Assembly: GCA_009760855.2 (NCBI GenBank)
Contig: WPIO01000033.1
Location: 387,001-451,000 of the forward strand
DNA from: Cristatella mucedo
Lineage: Eukaryota; Bryozoa; Phylactolaemata; Cristatellidae
Reading direction: 5' to 3'
DNA: 64,000 nt
In this document: piece by piece, positions 12,516-25,800 of the stretch
How positions within the stretch are numbered: position 1 is the stretch's first letter
How the letters are laid out: the number at the start of each line of letters is the position of its first letter
Notes under the pieces: model-generated
What the model was told of the DNA's origin: nothing
What the model saw: only the letters and a program-made list of their open reading frames with translations
The model's database searches: none
Position numbers and translations under genes: made by a program

Positions 12516-13423
12516 AGCGGTACTCCTCTACACAACCGGCAACAAGGCGAGAGCGTGGGATTTACCGGAAACGGAAGCGAAAAAGCGGAAGTTGATAGAA
12601 ACGCCCATGGAAATATAGTAGAGATCGTGACCAGTCCACCTGCGGTTTTGTTTCCTATTTACTTATGGTCATGAATGCTATATTTGAGGTGTTACTACGG
12701 AAGCGGAAATTTTCAGCCACACTGGAAGGACAATAGTTGGCTGGGTCAGGTGGAGGCCGGCCAGCGGTGGCCGGGTACCCCAGAAGTGACCAGTGGACGC
12801 ATCAGTGGCTATAGGGAGTAACAGAAATTGGTTTTATGAAACCTGATAATCGCAAATACTAAAATCGTGTAACTGCCTTGCGCAATTGCACAAGACGTCG
12901 CATATAGTGGGGTGGCTAAAACAGGGTTTGGCGTTCTGGCTTGTGCTTAGCAGCTTAAGGTTGGATAACGCCGGTCAACCTTGAAATCGTTAGTGACTTC
13001 AAAAGGCCTAAATCTGTAGTATCTAGGTATGCTGACCACGCGTGTAACCATAATTTTTCTTATTGACTTTCGTTTCGAAGATATTTCATATATTTGATTT
13101 CTATGTTTCGCCGTGTAAATGTTTCCAGTAGAACTGCAACAACATCCTAAATATGCCTAGACGCTTGTAATAAATTATAATTGTAATATATTGCATCGCA
13201 TTACATAATACCGTCATGCACAAATCATTCATCGTTGATTGCATCATTTTCTGATGCAATGCAATACTACTGCCAGGCGGCTGCAGCAATAAGCTGACGT
13301 CATAAAGCCCAGTCGGAAAGGTTGAGCATTAAAAATATTTCAGACTTTTGTGCGAGCCGCTTAAGCTAATTTTTATACAAAAATTTTATTATTTAATCCA
13401 TTGTGGTACAATAAAGAAGGTTA
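12516..13423. other. 5' flank of DTWD1-like gene
   Basis: Contains the presumed promoter and 5' leader of the minus-strand DTWD1-like gene, whose ATG is at 12515. I see no unambiguous TATA box or repeat. The region becomes AT-rich toward 13420, where the decayed PRKFVN-family copy begins. Confidence 0.35.
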
Positions 13424-14740
13424 ATGCCTCGAAAGTTCGTTAATACCGTGGGCAATTTGAGCTATATTTGTGAGGAAGTGACATTTGCCAACCAGAAGAA
13501 AAGTATCACTTCTCAAGTGAAGAAGGCATACTATCTTTACTTCAAATGCAAGGTTAGTGACCACGACCAGCCTTGGGCCCGCATATATGCTCTGCTACAT
13601 GCACAATGCAGCTTTCATAGTGGTTGAATGGCAAAAGACCATCAATGCCGTTTGCAGTCCCCGTGGTGTGGAGAGCCAAGTAACCACTTTAATGGCTGTT
13701 ACTTCTGCTTGGTTACTCCTCTTTCCGGCTGAATAACGAAGCAAGCGAATTCGGAGAATAGTCTACCCAAACATTCCGTCTGCATTGATACCAGTTCCAT
13801 ATGGTGAGGGACTTCCTATTTCAGAACCTCCAGCAGAATATTCTCTTGATTTATCTGATGAGGACAAGACTGAGCGGACTTGTTCTTCTCCTGGCATGTC
13901 AGCATGCAGTGATCCCGATTTCCACTGTGCTGCATCATCAACCACACACAGAATAACACAAGAAGAACTCAATTACCTGTTTCGTGATTTGGACTTATCC
14001 AACAGGATCAAGACTCCAGCAATAGAGTCTTCTCGAAGATATCACAATTAATTAATGTCGAAAGCGCCACCAGCACTTGGAGCCTTTCTTCAGAAAGAAA
14101 AGTAATCTGGCATTTTGTTCCGTTATTGAGAGCTTCATGGATGTCTTACAAATCATTAATGACCCACAAGAACCGAGACTATTTGTAGACTCTTTGAAAC
14201 TGAGTCTTAAGGCTGTGCTTTTGCACAATCGAAACCGCCTTCCATCTATTCTAGTAGTGCGTGCTGTCCACAGGAAAGAGACATATTATAACTTAAAGCA
14301 GCTACTGAATTCCATCGCGTATAACAAGTACAGCAGGTACCTCTGATTATTTGAAGTTGACCCCCTTTTAATAGGACTGCTGGGATATACAATATGCTGC
14401 AGGGATATACAAGGGATATATGCTGCAGGGATATACAAAGTCCGCGTGTTTCTTATGTTTTTGGGATAGTCGAGCAAGAGAAATTGCACTACTTGTGGAA
14501 GGAATGGACTCGCAGACCAAATTTAGCAGTTTGAGAGATGAATAACCAGCGCCCAGCTCTGGGTCGAAGCTCAACAAATCCTGCTACCACCCCTTTACAT
14601 AAAACTAGGTTTAATAGAGAACTTCGTGAAAGCTGTGGACCGTCCATCGCCTGCTGTCCGATACATGCATGCAAAATTTCGTCGACTCGGCGAAGCAAAA
14701 AGTTAAAGAAAGTTTTTGGCAAACAACTCAACTCTCTTTG
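13424..14740 (+). pseudogene. Decayed copy of a multi-copy invertebrate protein family (PRKFVN type)
   Basis: Fragments of one protein appear in order across several frames. These are MPRKFVNTVGNLSYICEEVT with YYLYFKCKVSDHD (13424 on), VPYGEGLPISEPP with DPDFH and RITQEELNYLFRDLDL (13785-14050), NDPQEPRLFVDSLKLSLKAV and LLHNRNRLPSI (14150-14340), CFWDSRAREI (about 14455), HKTRF..ELRE (about 14600) and RYMHAKFRRLGEAK (14660-14700). From memory, this order matches a long uncharacterised protein that is repeated many times in arthropod and cnidarian genomes. Stops and frameshifts separate every block, so no product is expected. Its biochemical role is unknown to me; the copy-number pattern suggests it travels with a mobile element. 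Confidence 0.65.
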
Positions 14741-14749
14741 CCACGTGAG

Positions 14750-15807
14750 CTAAGCTGACTAAGCTCTCCTTTCTGCTTGCGGCCGTTCTAAGCAGACGTC
14801 CTCTCTAGCAAAGGTAGAAAACTGATGGCTCAGAACTTGACCACGTGTTTTATTCAATAACTAACACGTGCTTCAGCAAGCACACCTCGTGGGCAGGGCA
14901 GCAGACCCTGGACAAACATGTCGGCTGCAGTTCAAGTTCTCTACCCAGCTGATCGCTCAGCACCTGACCTTATCTTCGAATATGTAGAACCATAAACGAC
15001 TCTATATCGATCTCGCGAATATGTGTTGTGTCAACAAGTGAAACAATCCTTGTGGCTTTGAACCCGGCCAGAACCGCATTGTCAAATCTGATGTGGCAGT
15101 CCGTCTGGAGGAAGCATTTCGCAAGGAATTTCAAATCCAAAATCTGTTACACCAACCACTTGGTAAGCTTCCCCAATTCAAACTAGCCATTTAATGCGAT
15201 CTCCATAACACGTGCTCTGCTCGGTCGACTGTGCTGGGTTGACTGCATGAAGATATGAGAATCAACTTGTATTGGATGCAGCCATAAGAGGTGACAACAA
15301 GTGACACACAACAAGTGACCTAATATAACAAGCAGCATACGTTCGTGCCGGTATCATAAGTATGGCCTGGCTGTAGCAACGCATGCAGTATCTCAGTTCG
15401 CTGCCACCTCACTTTAATGACCACAAAGTGAATCTTCGTGCCGAGGTTTCACTACAGAGGTCATATCTCTAGGAAGAGATTGACTACTGGTAGCCCCTAG
15501 GTATAAACCAAGCTATGGCCATACAGCCGATCATCTACATGTATAAAGTGGATGAAAAGTTGCTGTTAAGCATTAATTATCAGTATACATTAGTAATACA
15601 ATATTTGATCAACTAAGGCCATTATTACACCAGCATCAGAAAGCACAATGGTAGGTCTGCTCTACTAGTCACCGAGTACACTGAATGGGGGGGGGGGGCT
15701 CGATGGACGATCGAAGCCAAAGCTACACCAGCCTAGCCATCAGCTTTTTAAATGCACCTCTGTAAAGCATACGGACTTGAGCAGCTTGGATTTGGGCTCT
15801 GCCAACC
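14750..15807. other. No recognisable gene
   Basis: Downstream of the decayed PRKFVN-family copy. It may hold more of its unrecognisable 3' part. A 12-base G run occurs at 15687-15698. No frame or motif is convincing. Confidence 0.35.
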
Positions 15808-16055
15808 TATGTAATGTATCCCCCTCTGTAACTTCACCAAGACTATGTAGGTTTTACGCTGGGGAGTGTGTATAGCCACTCGAAGCTTAAGTGGCTTTCG
15901 GTATGCATTCGGTAGCCAACAGACTTCGTTTCACGAAACAAAGAGAAAGTGGGAAGCATAGCAATGTCAGGAGAGCAGTTGAGGTAGTGAGTATTTATGA
16001 AAGTAACTCTGGAAAGGATGAGCCATAGTCGGTAGCAGAAGAGTAGTTGTCGTTT
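15808..16055 (-). mobile_element. LINE-A 3' end fragment
   Basis: Antisense copy of the LINE-A terminus beginning GTAATGTATCCCCCTCTG, followed by GTGGCTTTCGGTATGC and the GTAGCCAACAGACTTCGT block. 5'-truncated, non-coding. Confidence 0.8.
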
Positions 16056-16962
16056 CGAAAGAACCGAATGTGGGGCTTAATTAAGCAATTTCGAGGTAGT
16101 CCTACTAGAGAAGGGCTCGAGAGTTGGCGGCCGTTAGCCACGCTAACTCAAACAGTATGTGAAAGCAAGGGACGCGACTCAAGGTACCGCACTGAATAAA
16201 TGACCGATCATCATAAAAAGGTTTTGTCTCTAAATGCCGATAGACAGAAACTAGTTCACATTTAGTCCTGCGAACGCCTTTCGGCCGAGTTAGTCACTCT
16301 TTTAACGGCTAATAGGTCGTCTGATGTACCTGTTCACTTCTGCATCCTGCCTGTCAATTCAAAGGCAGCAAGCACTGGTGGAGGGGGCTGATTAACCAAC
16401 GTAAAAGAACTTGAGTAGAAGCTTTCGGATCATTCTGATGGGATACACAAACTCGAGAATGGCATTTCTGCCTTACTTTGAGGCTCAAGGGCAGGACAAG
16501 TGGGATTGCTGAAAGAATGCAACGGCTTTGGGATGCTCAAGCCCTTCGGGCAGGTAACTGCATCCAAGAGTCCAACCACACCGCAGGGTCACCGAGCCAT
16601 CGGCTGCAGAACCGGGGCAGCACCCAGTCTCCCAGAAGCACCTGTGGTGGCTTAGACGTCGGTTCATGCGAGAACTGCATTCATAAGAAAATTTTGTATA
16701 CGTTTTACAATTATTAAATTACTTTTATGCTGCCAAATTTCAATTACACAGGATGCACCGCAGTGTTCCACGAGTACCTACAGTAAAAGGTCTGGATCGT
16801 GTGACACTGAAGTCAGGTTCTGTTTCGGGTCTCATTAGCAAGTCGTCTTATTAGTGGCTGAAGATGAATTGGTACACCAAAACAGTTAGAGCTAAACTCA
16901 TGTTCCCTTAAACTACGGCCATTTTGCCAGTTCTGACAAATTACCCCCTTGTATTCCTTACT
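16056..16962. other. Intergenic, no recognisable gene
   Basis: A 79-codon plus-strand frame (16478-16717) and its antisense shadow are the longest open stretches. Neither has recognisable features. It separates a LINE-A tail from a LINE-B tail. Confidence 0.35.
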
Positions 16963-17255
16963 CATAATAATAATAGTAATAATAATAATAATAATAATAA
17001 TGTACTTGATAAAGCGCCCTCAGATAACTTAATCTCTTTCTAGGCGCTTTACATTTGCTGCAAAGGGAAATGCAATTAAATGGTAAGTAAAATCATGCTT
17101 GAAAAACAAACAAAATGAATAACATGGTTAGGGGTGACATGCACAGGGTCAGCATGCAAATGTGGTTAGTGGCAGCATGCACAGTGTCAGCACGCATAAG
17201 CACGTGAAGGACGAATCACAGGGACCCACTAAATGCTGTCCTAAATAGGGATGTA
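16963..17255 (-). mobile_element. LINE-B 3' end with (TAA)n tail
   Basis: Begins with a (TAA)n run (rc of the LINE-B tail), then GATAAAGCGCCCTCAGATAAC and TCTAGGCGCTTTACATTTGC, which form the terminal hairpin. The 3' untranslated block with TGCACAGGGTCAGCATGC follows. Truncated at its 5' end near 17255. Confidence 0.85.
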
Positions 17256-17844
17256 CTCATCATAGTGAATATGCATGATACATATTAAATATCATGTAAA
17301 CAATAAGCTTTCAATAGCACATACAATTTTAAAAAGTACCACTTTAGAGGCAGCATGTTTTACATGTACAGCTCCGTTAAACATCGGCAAAGAGGTAAAA
17401 CTTCTGAGTGAACTCACTAAACAGCCTTAAATCACGGAAGTGACTGCAACTAGAATCAGGGCTATAGTGGAGTAAAACTAAGTTCGACACTCCCATAGTC
17501 GTCACTACTTCAGATGAATTGCCAGTAAGGGATTCCAGCTGGAACAGTAATGCTTGCAAGTAAAGTCACGTCTGCTATGCTGAGCCACTGTAGTAAACGT
17601 AAGTGTGAGTATCCTTTTACTTATTCAACAATAATATTGAAGCTAGAGAAACTTCGGCCAGCCCTAAAAAAAGCTCGACAAAGCTGCCATGCGCAATGAC
17701 TAGTCGTTACTTCTACAATGCAGCAGATCTGATCGATAAAGGCAATTACGCAAGGCCTGCTCACAAGCCTATAACGTGCAAATTTGCTGTACATATTTGG
17801 CCACGGAATATGCGTTCTTCATCCACAAAGAAACTTGTTTCGGT

Positions 17845-20800
17845 TCATAGCTCATCTTTACGGAGATGATTGCCATAGTCAGTGGCTTCACTGCCGACCC
17901 ACAGCTCATGCTGTGCGACGATCTCTTCCTTGGTCAACTTGTCATCTTTGTTTGTATCGGTCTCAGAAAACAAATGGTCACTCTCTTCCTCCGAAATAGT
18001 GCCGACATCTGGTGACACCCACTTCTTGATTTCATCAGGCGTCAATTTTCCATCTTTGTTACGATCATTGAATTTGAAATTCTCTTTCTCTGAGATAATA
18101 AGTTCCGGGTCGCTCTCTGATGCTGAAAAACAAAAAACAATGTCCCAGTGTAAACTGCTTTAACTGGCCAATGAGACCGTTGAAAACTGCCTGATACGAT
18201 AGCTGAGTGTGCCAGCATTGCATATTGTCATGTTACGATAACAAAGTGGCAAACTAAAACAGACAAGCAGGATTATCTATGAACACAGCATGCAAGGCAA
18301 TCATGATCTTTGGTCCAACCATTATTACACCTGATAGAACTAAGCCTTTTCAGAAGTCATAATGCCTAATCACCCTTTGTATCAGCAGGGTTTTAGCAAA
18401 CTGTGGGGGAAAGGACTCAACCTTAACTATTCTCTATGCATAATTGTGGCTGGTAAGCTAAGTTTCAAGAGGCATTCATCTCGCATGACAATTCAGCAAC
18501 ACTTACAACTTTCACTAAATTAATACAGGACTTAAGACATTAGCCTAAGGCTGTTAATGACAGCAATGCAAAGCACGAGACGGCTTAGTCCAAGCGGGTT
18601 CCTAAACAAGACCAGAGCGCTAAACGCATAATTTTGGAAGGTAACTATGCTACTTAAAGGTCTGCCAGATAAGAAAAGACGACATACTAGTACACATTCT
18701 TCACAGACTTCATCGCCGTCGCCCAGTTGTTGGACAGCCTCTTAAATTCTGCCTACTAAATGTCCGCTCACTAAAAACCAAGGGGTTACTTATCTGCAAT
18801 CAGGTGGTCCAGGAGAAGCTAGATGCATTTCTCCTTACCGAAACCTGGATGACGCCTTGTTCCAGTAGCTGTATTTCCGAGACCACCCCATCCGGGTTCT
18901 CATTCTATCAGTCCATGCGTTCTGACAAGGTTGGTGGCGGGGTTGCAATTACTGTTCGCGAATCGTTTGGCTATAAAATGTGCAGTTTCTCGCATGGGTC
19001 ATCGTTTGAATCGGTTGCTATCAAGTCTTCATCAAAGACAATGCCTCTCACCGTTGTGATATACCGGCCTCCTTCTGGCTGTCTAAACTTGTTTATAGGA
19101 GTTTTCAGAGTTCCTTGCTAAAATATTCGTGTGTGACAGGCCGCTACTGATTGTAGGAGACTTCAATATTCACGTTGACAACCCTAGCAACAGCCAGGTC
19201 CGCTCATTTATTGACTGTCTGGAGAATCTTGGTTTGGCCCAACACGTTAATCATAGCAACCACGTCGTTGGCCACATTCTAGATCTCGTGATCACTAAGG
19301 ATGTCCTCCCCACTGACTTTGTGGTGTGCCCACTGACCATCTCAGATCATTGTTCGGTCTCGTTTACTGTTCCTGCTCCCTCGTATGTGCAGGGCAATGT
19401 CAAATTTGCCAAACGACGTAACTTACAAAGCATTGACATGGACAAGTTTTTAAAATCTGGTTGTGATGCAGGCCTTCTTGATCTGCATTCAGACTCGACC
19501 AGCAGCCTCGATACCCTCACTGATGCGATGAACATGACACTCAGGAGTGCTCTTGACAAGCATGCTCCCGTTCGCTCTATCCGTGTTCAAAGTCGTCGAG
19601 ATTGCTTTCAATTTACAAAAAAAAACTCCTTAAGATGCGCCGTGTTAAGCGCAGGCTGGAACGTCGTTTCAAGAAATCGGGGTCTGAGGCAGACCTAGTC
19701 AATTTTAAAGACTTCCTTCGAGTTTACACCCGAAAGCTTAAAAAAGCCAGGGCTTCTTTTTTCATTAGAAAACTGAATTCCTGCCAGTCGGACACTAAAC
19801 AGATTTACAAGACAGTATACCATTTACTGGCAAATGCTGTCAGGTCTGACTCCCCAGATATTAAGGGCTCAGCCAAAAAGTTTTTAGCCTTCTTTACTGA
19901 AAAAATTGTGCACATTCGTGCCTCCATTAAGCCCCCTCCGACCAAAGCAATCGCCGTTCCTCAACCTGTGACCTTTCTTAAAAGGTTCTCTGATGTTTCT
20001 GCCTGTGATGTGGCTGCCTTAATAAGGTCTAGCAAAAAGAGCTCGTCTCCTGAAGACCCTATACCTTCATCTCTGTGGTCTTCACTTGCAGACCAACTTA
20101 GCCCTGCCATAACCAAGATTTTTAATGCTTCTTTGGGAAAAGAGGTCGTCCCCAAGTCCTTCAAATCGGCAATCGTTAGACCTATTCTTAAAAAGCCTGG
20201 ATTAGACACAGAGGTCATAGCAAACTATCGTCCAGTTTCCCTTCTTCCGTTCTTATCAAAGATTCTTGAAAAAATGGTTGCTAAGCAGCTAGTTGAACAT
20301 ATTGAAAATAATGGAATGTCAGAAACATTTCAATCAGGTTTCAAGAGGCAGCACTCTACTGAAACTGCTCTCCTCCGTGTTAACAATGACATTCTACGTG
20401 GCAACGACGACGGGAATGTGACTGCCCTAGCTCTGCTAGATCTGTCTGCTGCCTTCGACACCATTGATCACGAAGTTCTGCTTGAACGATTGAGAACAAC
20501 GATCGGTCTGGCAGACGAAGCACTGGCGTGGTTTAAATCATACTTGTCTGATCGTGTTCAATCCGTGTCGTGTGGGGGTCAGGTCTCAGACATGAGAAGG
20601 GTCACCTGTGGAGTCCCTCAAGGGTCTGTACTTGGTCCCTTGCTGTTCTCCATTTATACGCAACCTCTGGGAAAAGTGATTAAGGCCCACGGAATAGGAT
20701 ATCACTTCTATGCTGACGATACTCAGTTGTATTTGTCATTTAAACCGTCAGAATCTGCTGCCGCAACTGAGAAACTGAATGCTTGCCTTGCCGATATTCG

Positions 20801-22743
20801 ATCCTGGATGTCGGAAAACTTCCTGAAATTAAATGACGATAAAACCGAACTGCTTCTCATAGGACACCCTAAGCGTGTGGCTAGATTAAAAGGCTTTGCT
20901 GTTCTAATAGGTGATGCTATTGTGCGACCTTCACCACGTGCTCGTAATCTAGGTGTCGTGTTCGACAGCTGCCTCAATTTCAAAAGCTTCATTCAGAAGA
21001 CTGCCTCTACAGCTAGCCATCACATCCGATCCCTATCCAAGATTAGAAGCTGTCTCCCACAGTGGCTTGTAAAAAATTTAACTAGCTCTTTAGTTCTGTC
21101 TTGGCTTGATTATTGTAATTCCCCTTTGGCTGGGCTACCAAAGAAAGCTATTATGCCACTACAACGGACAATGAATATGGCTGCAAGGCTAGTCTTCAAG
21201 TCCCAGCGGTTTGAGCACGTGTCTCCTTTGCTTAAAGAGCTAGGATGGTTGCCGGTTGAGCAAAGGATACAGAGCAAAGTTCTTACGCTGACCCACAAGG
21301 CCCGCCACGGCTTGGCTCCTTCGTACCTAGCTGAACTGCTGCACCAGTTTCAGCCTCTTTGCGCCCTCAGGTCCTGTGTGGACAATAAATTAGCTGTCCC
21401 ATTCCTCTGCTTAAAGACAGTTGGCGACAGAAGCTTTAGCTCTGCAGGTCCTAGACTGTGGAAGTCGCTTCCACAATTCTTACGCAACGACATCTACTCT
21501 TCAACTGCCGACTATGGCACATCTTTTTCAGCGGTCCTGAACTGCTATTTCTATGCTACTCACTACCTCAACTGCTCTCCTAACTCTGCTATGCTTCCCA
21601 CTTTCTTTTTGTTGCGTGAGAAGAAGTCTGTTGGCTACCGAATGCGTACCGAAAGCCGCTTAGGCTGTGAGTTCGCTATACAAAACTCTCCTGTGTAACA
21701 CCCACGTGGTCTTTATGACTTTGTGGAGTTACTGACGGAGATACACATGAAATAATAAAAAAAAACTGACGTCATCGAGAGACACAAATAGCAGCAGCAG
21801 GAGCTCAACATACCGATGTCACATACACTATATTGCTACTATGACTACCCTAATTAAAAAAAATTGTTGGCCATTTGACATTCAAAGCTTAGTGCAATAC
21901 CCGGTTTGCTGCATCAAGGCTGCAGAAATTGCAGACAGTTATGAGAGCTGGCACCCATTGACGCCCAAAATATTAACTGTTGAAATTTAAAAACTCTGAT
22001 TAGGATAGGCACCACACACAGTCTGTTCACCTACTCTCTCCCTTTCTGGCAGAACCCACAGCTGATGTGAATCACACATGTTAAGAGACAGATTTGACTA
22101 AACCACAGCTATGATAAATAGCAAAATATGACACATGGCTTAGGTAAGCAGTTCAAACAGTCTATGGCTGGAAATCTAGGTCTGAATAAATACGTCTAAA
22201 GAAATTGGACACAGTGCAAGTAAGATGAATGACAAGGTCGTGTCAAATTAATATACTGCAAGAGGCACAGCACAGGACAGTCTCTGGCAGTGCTTTAGCC
22301 GATGACTGGCTAAAACAGGCTAGCATGTAGCTTCGTCTGTCGGGCATACTGACGTGCCGGTTATGTTCACTGAAACAAGCTATCCAGCATGTTTAGCTAG
22401 CTGCTCACCGTAAGTTGGGCCTGTAAAAACCTGTAAAAGACTCACCACATCATTCGGCGAGCTGATAGCTAGGTCAAAAGTGCTAAACATCACAAGGTTT
22501 ACGAAAGTCGTGGACAGCAGTAGCAGCAGCTATAAATGATTTACATGCAGTAGCCCTAGAGTACTTTCCCAGGCAAATAATTTTTATTAAGCAGTTTCAA
22601 GTCAATTTCACAGCTTTGACACATTCTAAAATGAAAGGCAGACCAGCTAAATCTGGTGCAGGTGAAGAAATCCCTCTGGTATGCTATGTCTAACAATGTG
22701 CACTCTGGTATGCCACACCAATCAATCTTTAAGCTACCAACTG

Positions 22744-22806
<63 letters not shown>

Positions 22807-25800
22807 TGTGGTGTGTCTGCTTTTGAGATACTGCATCACAAACTAACTCCCTTCCCAAGTTTTTGACCACCAATCCACACGACTAAGATTATATTCTTTA
22901 CAGCATATGCAAAGTGCCTAGAAAGTGATTAAGTTCTCGAAGGATGCTATACAAATGTATTACTATTATTATTATTACTATTTTCTAAAATGAGTGCTCA
23001 GCCTAAAGAGCAGCAATGGCTACTTACTGTCACCAAGGTACTCCTTCTCATCGATGAAACCATCCTTGTTTTTATCCATGTCATTGAGCACCCTTTCGAC
23101 CTCGAAAGCAGCCATGTGGTCATAGTCATAAGGGTGCAAAAACGCAGCATATTCCTTCATGCTAAGGACCTCGTCTCCATTAAGATCTGCTGCTGCAAAC
23201 TTCTTTTTATCCATGCTCAGAGTCTACAACATTATAAAAATAGTGAGCACTGGCAAAACAAAGAACCGATGACATCTCATAGACATTAACCATGGAAATG
23301 ATGACATATGAGGTCTTCACAACTATGCCTGCACACTGCGATGCTTTGTACGGCTGCGATAGCTCAGGAGGTAAGGCACTCGTTCTTCGCGACCGAGGCA
23401 GTGGGTTCAAATCCTGAAGTGGGGGATCCTTTATTGCCAACTTAAAGCGGTGATAGCCGTTAAGGCTCTTCTGCTACTCCACGAATGAGGCTGTTAAATC
23501 AGCTAATATTTAGTCCTCAACTCAGGCCTGACTACAGCCAAGACAACTTGCTGCTACTAACACCAAGAGCTTAGTATCAGGCAATACTAGCACTCAATAT
23601 TTTGGCCAGTGGTTAAACATGCAGAGTAAGAACCTTTTAATGCGACTAGGCAGCCGAGGAATACAGCACGTGGGCACTGCAAGGCGATCTGTCCTTTAAA
23701 GCTTCTGAAAAAATCAAGGTCGCAGGAGGCAGAGAGGTAAATCACGGCACCGGTCGATGTCTCTCATATTACCTTTTCCATAAGAAGGGCAGTTTCTTTG
23801 TCGGACTCCTTATTGAAGGCCTCGATATCGGCCTCACTGTATTCCAGCGATGATTTGATGTATTCGGGCCATGATATTAATCCATCACCGTCACCATCTT
23901 CCTCGGCAATCTTTTTCTTTGCTTCTTCTTCGTTGAGTTTACTGCAAAGCATCAACGAAACCACACTGCCAAAATTGCCCAACTCAGACGACAACGGCTA
24001 GTCAAATGGCTGCCTCTCCCAGGGGATGAGAAGACTTTTTTTCTGACACCAAAGCCCACAACGAGATGTTGGCAAGAGCTGCTGCCTAGGGCACACGACC
24101 AGTCGAGCTGGAAGCAGCTACTCACGTGCCCCTTGGTCGAGAGCCAGCGAGCTGCGCTTCGATCCGTGGCTCGACAGCTGGCAATAGGCGCTTCCAGCTA
24201 CCAACTGCCCTTTGCTGGTCCAATAGGCTCGGCACAATGGGCCAGGCTTGCTGTTGGAGGTCGAGGTGTCCTAGCCAGCTGCCTGCCCACCAGGAGCCCA
24301 CCCAGTTGCACAAAAAAATCCTTGCAGCATGACCACAGCAGCAGCAGCTGCTTGCTACTCGTTCGGGTAGTATGAGGATTTTCTACCAAGCCAGGCTAAC
24401 TAAAGTTGTGCACAACATGCAACGGTATTTACTGATAGCCCCTAAAACAAGACGCTTACTCTGCTGGCACAGGTATACGTTTAGTATGACGTCGCCCCAC
24501 AGCGATTCTGTTTGACCTTTCTTATCCACACAAGCATAGAGACGACAAGCTTGCATGGTGTCTCCTCTGCTCTAACATTCAGCAGAGCCTGAATTTAAAG
24601 TAACAAGCAAGCCATTGAGGTGGGCCAAATGATCTGCCTCAGTTGCCTGTCGATGCCGTCCCATAAATGTTCTATGGGGTTCAGATCTGGCAAACAGCAG
24701 AGCCACTGCATCGGCACCACGACGGATTCTTTGAAAAGTACTTTTCTGACCTCGAAGCGTGCTTAAGGTCGTTGCGTTAAAGCGAAAAACATACTGATTC
24801 CCAAGCAGAGTGCCTGCACTTTGCTGTCCAACTTCCTTGACCCCCAACCGAAGGTACATGCGCTTTGTCCATCTACAAACTGCTAGCCAAAGCTGCATGA
24901 CATTTATCAGGCAGTGCCACGTTCACCAAACCAACATAAGGGAATGCTAGAAGACATCTACCACTCTATACCATGAACTGCAAGGTCACAACAGCTGACC
25001 TTGCTACCGTGACTACACATATCTGCAACACCCATGGTGATGTTTGGTCTTAAACCCAACATGCCGCCAACTGTGAGGCACAATGCTACACAACGCAAAG
25101 GTGATCAAATGGTAATATTAAGATTGCACTGCACCAGCCCTGAAGGAAATGGCAGAAGTCGGGCTGACATTGCTAGTCGAACCAAAGAAAAAAAACCTTC
25201 CGACATACACAGCATTTCGTGTAATGGTCGGCATCATTTCTCGGTTGCTACCAAGAGTCATGGAGCAGGCCAATCCTGTCAGGCCTTGGATTGTGCTCAG
25301 TAAATCCCTGACTGCCAAGGTATTTCTGTCTCATACACTGAAGGACTATTTATGAAGTGGGCCCTATGAAACAGAGTAAACGGCTCAGCTTCTTGTTCCT
25401 AGCGACACTGGCACACACAACACTGGCAACTCTTAGCAGCATAAGGCACGTACGCACAGGCAATACAGACAGTAGATTCCACAAACAGGAACTCACGAGA
25501 AGGAGCTCTTGATCCACTCCACGAGCTCGGAACGCACGACGACGCCATCCCCGTTAATATCGATCCGATCAACAAGACTGCCCAGTCGAGCCTTGGCAAC
25601 CTCGGGAGAGAGCTGGGAAAACTCTTTTGCCGAGTCCTCAGAGCCTAGAGAAAGTTGTGAAGAAGTCACGGGGGCACAGTGCATCAGGCAAGGAGCAAAG
25701 AAGAAAATGCAACAGGACAAACGTCTTGAGCAGACAAGGTAATCTGTTCCACTCCATCAGCATTATCAGGTAAAAACAGGTCGCAGAAATGAAGTTATAC

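Noticed and set aside
22556-22873. Minus-strand frame with a long Thr-His run
   Set aside because: Produced by translating the (TG)n microsatellite.
23348-23420. Possible functional tRNA gene
   Set aside because: A and B boxes are present, but the acceptor and anticodon stems do not pair and the unit is repeated with the same non-tRNA tail, so it is a SINE head.
24126-24389. Four overlapping frames on both strands
   Set aside because: Mutual shadows in an intron of the CREC gene without motifs or splice support.
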